Source of the DNA: Azophilus sp965116165
GTDB taxonomy: Bacteria; Pseudomonadota; Gammaproteobacteria; Pseudomonadales; Azotimanducaceae
Assembly: GCA_965116165.1 (NCBI GenBank)
Contig: OZ220484.1
Coordinates: forward strand, 2,294,001 to 2,358,000
Reading direction: 5' to 3'
Length of the DNA stretch: 64,000 nucleotides
How positions within the stretch are numbered: position 1 is the stretch's first letter; each line of letters begins with the position of its first letter. Positions 58,219 through 64,000 of the stretch are shown here, in pieces. The notes under the pieces are model-generated. The model searched no databases. It saw nothing but the letters and a program-made list of their open reading frames with translations, and was not told the origin of the DNA. Position numbers and translations under genes: made by a program.

Positions 58219-58407
58219 CTCGCGAATCCAGCCGATCAGGCGGTCCCGCCCGCCGACCTTGAACGAACCCGCAAGAACCCATCGACATCACCATCGCCGC
58301 CGATGGTGACCGAATGCCGGCCCGATGTTTAGTACCCGGTAAAAGCCAATGTCGGATCAACAATCTGAAAACGACTTTGGAACAGCCCTGTGAGCCATTA
58401 CAGATGT

Positions 58408-58436
58408 TTGACAGGCCGCGAGGCCAACCGCAGAAT
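58408..58436 (+). promoter_or_regulatory. Promoter of tRNA-Gln
   Basis: A perfect TTGACA at 58408-58413, a 17-bp spacer and CAGAAT at 58431-58436, 17 nt before the tRNA. Strong -35, moderate -10. Confidence 0.7.
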
Positions 58437-58452
58437 ACCGCGCCGCTGGAAT

Positions 58453-58527
58453 TGGGGTGTCGCCAAGCGGTAAGGCACCGGGTTTTGATCCCGGCATTCG
58501 CAGGTTCGAATCCTGCCACCCCAGCCA
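58453..58527 (+). tRNA. tRNA-Gln (anticodon TTG)
   Basis: A 75-nt cloverleaf with acceptor TGGGGTG pairing with CACCCCA, anticodon TTG in the loop TTTTGAT and encoded CCA. tRNA-Gln before prs is common in gammaproteobacteria. Confidence 0.96.
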
Positions 58528-58545
58528 ACTGACGGGTGCGCCGAT

Positions 58546-58571
58546 GCGGCATTATCAGTTGGATGGAGCAC
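58546..58571 (-). repeat. Terminal fragment of element 2 beside tRNA-Gln
   Basis: GCGGCATTATCAGTTGGATG plus GAGCAC, identical to the fragment at 28575-28600. It ends 3 nt before element 1 copy D. Only one end is present. Confidence 0.75.
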
Positions 58572-58574
58572 CAG

Positions 58575-58673
58575 GGAATGTCTGAACAATTCGCTAGAGC
58601 AGCATTTAGCTACTCGTAAGCTATTGATTTTATTAAATCGGATGCCCCGACCACAGGATTAGTCAGAGGTTCC
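58575..58673 (-). mobile_element. 99-bp repeat element 1, copy D
   Basis: Inverse orientation with ends GGAATGTCTGA and AGAGGTTCC. Flanking 4-mers CCAG and CCAA match at three of four positions. It lies between tRNA-Gln and prs. Confidence 0.85.
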
Positions 58674-58690
58674 CCAACGGAATTCAACTC

Positions 58691-59635
58691 GTGGCCCAAC
58701 TGATGATTTTCTCCGGAAGCTCCAACCGGCCGCTCGCCGAGCGTGTGGTTCGGGAGTTGCGTATCAATCTCGGCCGCGCCGATGTTGGCCGTTTCAGCGA
58801 TGGCGAGGTCAATGTCGAGATTCGCGAAAATGTGCGCGGCTGCGACGCCTTTATTTTGCAGTCAACCTGTGCGCCGACCAACGACAACGTGATGGAACTG
58901 GTCATCATGGCGGATGCGATCTGTCGGGCTTCCGCGCACCGGGTGACCGCCGTCATTCCGTATTACGGCTATGCGCGGCAGGATCGTCGGCCGCGTTCCG
59001 CCCGCGTGCCGATCAGTGCCAAGGTGGTCGCCGACATGCTCGGCAGCGTGGGTATCGACCGCATTCTCACCGTCGATTTGCACGCCGACCAGATCCAGGG
59101 CTTTTTCGATATGCCGGTGGACAATGTCTACGGTTCGCCGGTGTTGGTCGATCACATTGCGACGCGGAATTATGAGAACCCCATCGTCGTATCCCCGGAT
59201 GTCGGCGGCGTGGTGCGCGCCCGAGCGGTCGCCAAGCAGATCGCCGACCTTGACCTCGCCATCATCGACAAGCGCCGACCCCAGGCAAACGACGCCCGCG
59301 TTATGAACGTCATCGGCGATGTGCGCGGCAAGACCTGCATATTGGTGGACGACATCGTCGACACGGCGGGTACCCTTTGCGCCGCCGCCGGAGCGCTTAA
59401 AGAGCAGGGCGCGATCCGGGTGGTGGCCTATATCACCCACCCGGTGCTATCCGGCCCCGCCGTGGATCGCATCAATGTGTCGGAAATCGACGAGATGGTG
59501 GTCACCGACACCATACCATTGTCGGAGGATGCGGCACGATGCGAGCGCATTCATCAACTTAGCCTAGACCGCCTGTTGGCGGAGTCCATTCGCCGGGTCA
59601 GCTACGAAGAATCCCTAAGCGCTATGTTTCGATAG
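58691..59635 (+). CDS. prs: Ribose-phosphate pyrophosphokinase
   Basis: Prs makes PRPP from ribose 5-phosphate and ATP for nucleotide, His and NAD synthesis. The 314 residues contain FSDGEVNVEIRENVRG, the YGYARQDRRPRSARVPISAK flexible loop and the PRPP motif LVDDIVDTAGTL. The start is GTG 58691. The upstream leader is repeat-derived, so the native promoter may have been displaced. Confidence 0.96.
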   Translation: MAQLMIFSGSSNRPLAERVVRELRINLGRADVGRFSDGEVNVEIRENVRGCDAFILQSTCAPTNDNVMELVIMADAICRASAHRVTAVIPYYGYARQDRRPRSARVPISAKVVADMLGSVGIDRILTVDLHADQIQGFFDMPVDNVYGSPVLVDHIATRNYENPIVVSPDVGGVVRARAVAKQIADLDLAIIDKRRPQANDARVMNVIGDVRGKTCILVDDIVDTAGTLCAAAGALKEQGAIRVVAYITHPVLSGPAVDRINVSEIDEMVVTDTIPLSEDAARCERIHQLSLDRLLAESIRRVSYEESLSAMFR

Positions 59636-59728
59636 GCGTCGAACCCCGCTTCCGCGCCCAGCGCCGAAGCCCCATTTGGATCAACCGCGTTCCCGCCAGA
59701 ATTGGGGAACCCTTGGAGAATTGTCATC

Positions 59729-60388
59729 ATGTCGCAGCAGCTACAGATCAGCGCATCCCCGCGCGATGCGGTCGGAACCGGGGCGAGTCGTCGTCTTAGG
59801 CGCGGTGCGGAGCGTATTCCGGGGGTCATCTATGGGGGTGGCGCCGAGCCGCGGCCCCTCGTCCTGAGCGTGCATGAACTTGCCCGGGTCATGCAGAACG
59901 AGGCCTTCCACTCGCAAATCCTCAATGTCGTGATTGACGGTGCCGCCGAGGCGGCGGTGGTCCGCGAACTGCAGCGCGACCCGGCCAGCGACAAGGTATT
60001 GCACATCGATTTTCTGCGTGTGCGTGTCGATCAGCCCATCGAGGTGCGTGTGCCGCTGCGCTTCCTCAACGAGCACGATTGCGTCGGGGTGCGTTCGGGG
60101 GGCAATATCTCCCACAACCTCATCGAGGTGGAAATAAGCTGCCTGCCCGCGAATCTGCCGGAACATATCGAAGTCGATCTTGCCAACCTCGACATGGGCG
60201 AGACGCTGCACCTGAGCGATCTCAGGGTTCCGGACGGGGTGAGCATCGTGGCGCTTACCTACGGCGCGGAGCGCAATATTCCAGTGGTCAGCGTGCAGGC
60301 ACCGCGCGGCGGGGTATCGGATTCGGACGATGAGGAAACCGAAATTCCGGATGCCGCGGAAGGCGACGCGGCGTCCGCTGCCGAATAG
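59729..60388 (+). CDS. rplY: 50S ribosomal protein L25/general stress protein Ctc
   Basis: Binds 5S rRNA. The 219 residues are the long CTC type: an L25 domain (TGASRRLRRGAERIPGVIYGG) and a C-terminal beta domain, with an acidic tail. ATG 59729 has TTGGAGAA upstream. Order prs-rplY-pth-ychF is typical of gammaproteobacteria. Confidence 0.94.
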   Translation: MSQQLQISASPRDAVGTGASRRLRRGAERIPGVIYGGGAEPRPLVLSVHELARVMQNEAFHSQILNVVIDGAAEAAVVRELQRDPASDKVLHIDFLRVRVDQPIEVRVPLRFLNEHDCVGVRSGGNISHNLIEVEISCLPANLPEHIEVDLANLDMGETLHLSDLRVPDGVSIVALTYGAERNIPVVSVQAPRGGVSDSDDEETEIPDAAEGDAASAAE

Positions 60389-60406
60389 CCCGGTCATCCG
60401 CCGCCG

Positions 60407-61009
60407 ATGGCAATCCGCCTGATTGTCGGACTCGGCAATCCGGGTGCGTCGCACGAGGCGACGCGCCACAATGCGGGATTTCGTTGCATTGAGGCCTTCG
60501 CCGACCGTTTTGGAATTGGCCTTGCGGAGGCGGCAAGATTCAAGGCCATCGTCGGCCGCGGCGCGATTGCGGGTGCGGAGCTGCGATTGCTGAAGCCGGC
60601 CACCTACATGAACAGCTCCGGCGAAGCGGTGGGCGCTTTTGCCCGCTACTATCGGATTGCGCCGGAGGCGATTCTCGTTGCCCACGACGAAGTCGCTTTT
60701 CCGCCTGGGGTGTTGCGCCTGAAGGCGGGCGGCGGCGCCAACGGACACCGCGGTATCGAGAGCATCGTCGACGGCTTGGGTAGCCGGGACTTCATCCGGC
60801 TGCGCATCGGCGTCGGCCATCCCGGCCACAAGGATTTGATGTTGGGCTACCTCACAAATGTCGCCATGCCCGAAGCGGACCGATTGCTGGTGGACACCGC
60901 CTGTCGGCTGGACGACGAGCTTTTGGAAGTCTTGATGCGGGGCGACATCCAGGGCGCCATGAATCGTTTGCACAGGCCACCGGCAACATCACTGGTCAAT
61001 GAGACATAA
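60407..61009 (+). CDS. pth: Peptidyl-tRNA hydrolase
   Basis: Pth recycles peptidyl-tRNA. The 200 residues contain LIVGLGNPGASHEATRHNAGF with the catalytic His, the KPATYMNSSGEAV motif and HDEVAFPPGVLRLKAGGGAN. The TAA stop is part of the ATAA duplication flanking element 1 copy E. Removing the element and one duplication would leave only 3 nt between pth and ychF. Confidence 0.96.
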   Translation: MAIRLIVGLGNPGASHEATRHNAGFRCIEAFADRFGIGLAEAARFKAIVGRGAIAGAELRLLKPATYMNSSGEAVGAFARYYRIAPEAILVAHDEVAFPPGVLRLKAGGGANGHRGIESIVDGLGSRDFIRLRIGVGHPGHKDLMLGYLTNVAMPEADRLLVDTACRLDDELLEVLMRGDIQGAMNRLHRPPATSLVNET

Positions 61010-61108
61010 GGAAGGTCTGAACAATTCGATAGAGCAGCACTGATCTACTCGTAAGCTATTGATTGTATTGACTCGGATGCCGCGACTACAGAATTAATCA
61101 GAGGTTCC
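61010..61108 (-). mobile_element. 99-bp repeat element 1, copy E
   Basis: Ends GGAAGGTCTGA and TCAGAGGTTCC are a close inverted pair. The flanking ATAA is duplicated exactly (61006-61009 and 61109-61112). It begins directly after the pth stop and its end supplies GAGG upstream of ychF. Confidence 0.9.
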
Positions 61109-61115
61109 ATAACGG

Positions 61116-62207
61116 ATGGGTTTCAACTGTGGCATCGTCGGCTTGCCGAATGTTGGCAAATCGACGCTTTTCAACGCGCTGACCCGGTCGGGAATCGAGG
61201 CGGAGAACTTTCCCTTCTGCACCATCGATCCGAATGTCGGCGTCGTCCCGGTGCCGGATTTGCGCCTGGGGCGGATTGCCGAAATTGTCGCTCCCGAAAA
61301 AGTCGTTCCCGCGGCCATGGAGTTTGTGGATGTTGCGGGGCTGGTGGCCGGCGCGGCGCGGGGGGAGGGGCTGGGCAACCGATTTCTCGCGCATATTCGC
61401 GAAACCGACGCCATTGCCCATGTCGTGCGCTGTTTTGCGGACGACAACATCGTTCACGTGTCCGGCAATCCGTCGCCCGCCGACGACATTGAAATTATCA
61501 ACACCGAACTGGCATTGGCGGATCTGGAGACGGTGGAGCGCGCCTACGAGCGCGGCCGGCGGGTGGCGAACGCCGGCGACCAGGAGGCGCGGGCCCTGGG
61601 CCATGTGCTCAACCAAGTTCTGGGAGCCCTTGGGGAAGGCCGCCCGGTGCGCTCCATAGATCTCGATGCCCATGCGCGTCGGCGTCTTGCGCCGCTGCAT
61701 CTGCTGACGGCCAAGCCCGTGCTCTATATCGCCAATGTTGCCGAGGATGGGTGGGACAGCAACGCCATGCTGCAAACTGTAATCGAGATTGCGTGCGATG
61801 AAGGTGCCGAGGTGGTGCCCGTCTGCAACCGCATTGAGGAGGAAATCGCTAACCTCGACGAGGAGGATCGGGCCGAATTCCTGGAGGCCCTCGGTATTGA
61901 GGAGCCGGGTCTGAACCGAGTCATCCGCGCGGGTTGCCGGCTGCTTGGCTTGCATCACTTCTATACCGCCGGCCCGAAAGAGGCCAGGGCCTGGACCATA
62001 GCAGCCGGAACCCGGGCTCCGCGGGCGGCGGGCGTTATCCACTCCGATTTCGAGAAGGGTTTCATTCGCGCCGAAGTGGTCGCCTACCAGGACTTTATCG
62101 CCCACGGCGGCGAACAGGGCGCCAAGGACGCGGGCAAGTGGCGCCTGGAGGGCAAGGACTACATCGTCGGCGATGGCGATGTGGTCCACTTTCGATTTAA
62201 CGTTTGA
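61116..62207 (+). CDS. ychF: Redox-regulated ATPase YchF (Obg-related)
   Basis: YchF is a conserved Obg-family P-loop protein that prefers ATP and associates with ribosomes. The 363 residues contain GLPNVGKSTLFNALT, the G3 region FVDVAGLVAGAARGEGLGNRFL, NVAEDGW in place of NKxD, and the C-terminal TGS-like domain (AWTIAAGTRAPRAAGVIHSDF). ATG 61116. Repeat copy E supplies its upstream sequence. Confidence 0.96.
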   Translation: MGFNCGIVGLPNVGKSTLFNALTRSGIEAENFPFCTIDPNVGVVPVPDLRLGRIAEIVAPEKVVPAAMEFVDVAGLVAGAARGEGLGNRFLAHIRETDAIAHVVRCFADDNIVHVSGNPSPADDIEIINTELALADLETVERAYERGRRVANAGDQEARALGHVLNQVLGALGEGRPVRSIDLDAHARRRLAPLHLLTAKPVLYIANVAEDGWDSNAMLQTVIEIACDEGAEVVPVCNRIEEEIANLDEEDRAEFLEALGIEEPGLNRVIRAGCRLLGLHHFYTAGPKEARAWTIAAGTRAPRAAGVIHSDFEKGFIRAEVVAYQDFIAHGGEQGAKDAGKWRLEGKDYIVGDGDVVHFRFNV

Positions 62208-62628
62208 GGCGCCATGCGGGTATCGGCAAATTGATACAGCACCCAACTTTCGGCACTCTGGAAGCAAGTCTGGGGATCTGGTCATGAGGTACAGCCCGTC
62301 GAGCAAAGTGCTTTTCGTCTCGATCTGCTCGCTCACCAAAGCTGGCGGTGGTGAGCCAGAGTACGATGTGGGCGAGGCGATCACCTGCGAATTGACGCCG
62401 CGTCTCGCCAGGAAGCTCCTGTGGCGGCGCGAGCAGGTACGCAAGTTGGTACGGGGGATCCCGCAAGTGGCTTGGCAGGGTGTTGCGCTGTCGGAACTCG
62501 AATACAATCGACACTTGGTTCAAGGTGCCGATTCGTTCACGGATTTCGGAATCGGTCAGGCCAGTTGGCTCGGACCGAATCAGCGTCAGCACCCGTTCGG
62601 CATTCGTCATGAAGCGAGTTTCGCACAC
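62197..62628 (-). CDS. Possible winged-helix protein or decayed fragment
   Basis: The first 35 codons after an internal ATG at 62610 (MTNAERVLTLIRSEPTGLTD then SEIRERIGTLNQ) look like a real winged-helix N-terminus. The rest of the frame is unconvincing and overlaps the ychF end by a few bases. It may be a short hypothetical protein, or a gene broken by a frameshift soon after residue 35. No clear Shine-Dalgarno sequence. I recognise no specific family. Confidence 0.3.
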   Translation of the reverse strand: MCETRFMTNAERVLTLIRSEPTGLTDSEIRERIGTLNQVSIVFEFRQRNTLPSHLRDPPYQLAYLLAPPQELPGETRRQFAGDRLAHIVLWLTTASFGERADRDEKHFARRAVPHDQIPRLASRVPKVGCCINLPIPAWRLKR

Positions 62629-62829
62629 ATTTCCCTTTTGGCACAGGGCGTCAAGATCGGGACCATAAGGATATGCCGGAAATGTAGTGTGGGCCCGCGG
62701 GAACTCAGATCCGCACTTCCACTACAGGGCTGTCCCTATAGCATCACATCCTCTAAACCCGCATGCTAGCTGGGACCAAGTCGCGGCGAGATTGTCCGCG
62801 GCCAGCATCTGCGGTTGCCCTTCGGGAGA
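62629..62829. other. Spacer before the type I-G Cas genes
   Basis: About 200 nt with no gene or repeat I can support. No CRISPR repeat unit is visible here. Confidence 0.5.
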
Positions 62830-63801
62830 TCAAGGAGCGATTTCCGAGTCCGCCCTCGTGACGTTCATGAATTTCCCGGCCGATATTCGCCGGGCTCGGT
62901 TAATCTCGACGATACCGAGGGCAGTACGTGTCTCGGACCTCTCCAGCCACGGGTGGCACAGCAACGCGCGAATGCCCGCAAGGCTGATCGGTGCCCGCCA
63001 GATCGGCCATCGAAAGGCGAAGCGACCCTTTATTTCACGTTGGCCGCCGAGCATGATCAATTTTGCTTGCCCGTACCGCGACTTCGGAACGACGGTCAGA
63101 ACGGAAAACCCGACTGCCGCAAGCCGATTGGCACCGTGTTGTGTGGCTTCTTTCGTCTTGGCATTGGTCGGATCGCGGGCACGCAATGCGTAGCGAACAT
63201 CTTCGTTGGGATCCCAACGAAAAGACTTTGTCTTATCGGGACGCGTCCAGGACGCGAACAGAGCCTCGTGCAGGCAATCTGTCTCGGACACCATGGTCTT
63301 GCCATGTCCTTTCCCGCGGTCTGGAGGGGTTCTCTGTCGCGGAACCGAAGCGAGGCGTTCCAGAAAATGCTGGTGTCCTTGACCGAACATCAGACAAAGT
63401 GGTGTCGGCTCCGCCTTCTTGCCGTCTTTTGATACTGCGGCATCGCTGAGGAGGGCCGCCCACAGATCGGCTGCGTAGCGGTTTTCGGTTTTGGCGACTT
63501 TCCGCAGGGTTGCGGTCGCATCGGTGGGAGTGAGCGATAGATCCTTGCGACCGTTGAAATTGTGTCGTTGGGCCAATACATCTAGTCCCTCGGCGGCGGC
63601 TTGAGTAACGATGTTTTGGTTCACGCCTTCTGGGATTCGCAGAGCTGGGCGGAGGGGAGGATCATCGACTGTCCATGAGACGCGCGCGCACCAATCGGGT
63701 CGCGCTTCCTCTAGGACGCGAAGCAGACCCAACAACGCCATGAAGGCGAGCAAGTTGTCGGGCTCCAGACCTTCGAGACGGTGGGTTGCGAAGGCGGTCA
63801 T
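62830..63801 (-). CDS. Type I-G (I-U) CRISPR-associated protein, Cas3-extension-like
   Basis: A 323-residue protein that starts inside the Cas3 stop (ATGA). The N-terminus HRLEGLEPDNLLAFMALLGLLR and the inner FGQGHQHFLERLASVP segment fit my recollection of the Cas3-extension family of type I-G systems. Its role there is not settled; it is likely a structural part of interference linked to Cas3. Csx17/Cas8g or Csb3 are alternatives. The frame continues upstream over Cas3 but that part is a shadow. It is the last gene of the operon before the spacer. Confidence 0.55.
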   Translation of the reverse strand: MTAFATHRLEGLEPDNLLAFMALLGLLRVLEEARPDWCARVSWTVDDPPLRPALRIPEGVNQNIVTQAAAEGLDVLAQRHNFNGRKDLSLTPTDATATLRKVAKTENRYAADLWAALLSDAAVSKDGKKAEPTPLCLMFGQGHQHFLERLASVPRQRTPPDRGKGHGKTMVSETDCLHEALFASWTRPDKTKSFRWDPNEDVRYALRARDPTNAKTKEATQHGANRLAAVGFSVLTVVPKSRYGQAKLIMLGGQREIKGRFAFRWPIWRAPISLAGIRALLCHPWLERSETRTALGIVEINRARRISAGKFMNVTRADSEIAP

Positions 63802-64000
63802 GAAGTGCGTTCCTCTTCCGAGGCGCGATGGTCCGCGAGGCGCAGAATCGCCTCCAAGTGGGCCAGTTTCCAGATGCCGTAACGCCGCTTCAAGTCTTCG
63901 AACAGGGATGGCCAGTCGGATCCGGCAAAGTCGAACGCCAGCGACTGCGGTCCCGATTCGCTTTCCGGCAATCGCCAGTTGGCGACGCCTAGGCACGGCA
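63798..64000 (-). CDS. cas3: C-terminal end of a type I-G Cas3 helicase-nuclease (truncated by window edge)
   Basis: Only the last 67 or so residues are visible: SLAFDFAGSDWPSLFEDLKR, YGIWKLAHLEAILRLADHRA and the end SEEERTS. The LEAILRLADHRAS pattern resembles the last HD-domain helix of a Cas3 whose HD domain is C-terminal, as in type I-G. The N-terminal helicase part lies outside the window. The stop overlaps the next gene by 4 nt. Confidence 0.5.
   Translation of the reverse strand, partial: PCLGVANWRLPESESGPQSLAFDFAGSDWPSLFEDLKRRYGIWKLAHLEAILRLADHRASEEERTS

Larger units (their letters stand above)
58083..58452. other. 370-nt gap lolB-tRNA-Gln without a gene
   Basis: This region holds a partial copy of element 3 (58170-58218) and the tRNA-Gln promoter, but no gene I can support on either strand. 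In related genomes ispE commonly lies between lolB and prs, and no part of an IspE sequence is recognisable here. Confidence 0.7.

Noticed and set aside
58193..58552. Open frames around the lolB-tRNA-Gln gap as a possible ispE remnant
   Set aside because: They cross tRNA-Gln and repeat fragments and show no IspE motif (no GHMP-kinase PxxxGLGSS).
61098..62507. 469-codon open frame antisense to ychF
   Set aside because: Shadow of ychF that also runs into the downstream spacer; no domain.
62629..64000. Search for a CRISPR array near the Cas genes
   Set aside because: No regularly spaced direct repeats visible in this stretch.

Overview
The window is a high-GC gammaproteobacterial chromosome segment made mostly of housekeeping genes. 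The evidence for this assignment is gene order: tRNA-Thr/Tyr/Gly/Thr-tuf-(tRNA-Trp)-secE-nusG-rplKAJL-rpoBC, followed by the str, S10, spc and alpha operons, a nadD-rsfS-mrdA-rodA-mltB-rlpA-dacA-lipB cell-wall cluster, and hemA/prfA/prmC next to lolB-prs-rplY-pth-ychF. I cannot name the genus.

Layout. 1-2128: 3' part of a 23S rRNA gene and a 5S gene. 2167-3108: birA with an eroded DNA-binding domain. 3241-5273: five tRNAs around tuf. 5406-17239: secE, nusG, L11/L1/L10/L7-L12, rpoB, rpoC. 17324-34673: about 30 genes of the str, S10, spc and alpha operons on one strand, ending with rplQ. 34723-39625: uvrA (minus), uppP and a PPK2-type kinase. 39627-44025: an accessory island between ppk2 and ssb. 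44273-62207: ssb and the wall, lipoylation, haem and translation genes. 62830-64000: the end of a type I-G-like CRISPR-Cas operon (Cas3 C-terminus plus a Cas3-extension-like protein) running off the right edge. No CRISPR array is visible.

The accessory island is the most interesting part. An XRE-type regulator diverges from a promoter driving three overlapping genes: an 89-residue multiubiquitin-type beta-grasp protein, an E2-like protein with one candidate catalytic cysteine, and a JAB (deubiquitinase-type) domain fused to a ThiF/E1 adenylating domain. Together they look like a compact bacterial ubiquitin-like conjugation and deconjugation system. Converging on it are a 529-residue protein with a C39/papain-like Cys-His-Asp arrangement and a 64-residue charged protein.

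The second theme is small repeats within the housekeeping genes. One 99-bp element occurs five times between 46.0 and 61.1 kb. Each copy has imperfect terminal inverted repeats and exact or near-exact 4-bp target duplications, and copies sit on start or stop codons. A second element (about 200 bp with long inverted ends) and three or more fragments of it occur in the L10 leader, the spc operon, the end of moeB and beside tRNA-Gln. A third, 119-bp element lies upstream of uvrA. Short AT-rich tandem duplications and insertions also occur in operon spacers and inside rpoC. All assignments come from reading the sequence and recalling family features; no database search was run.
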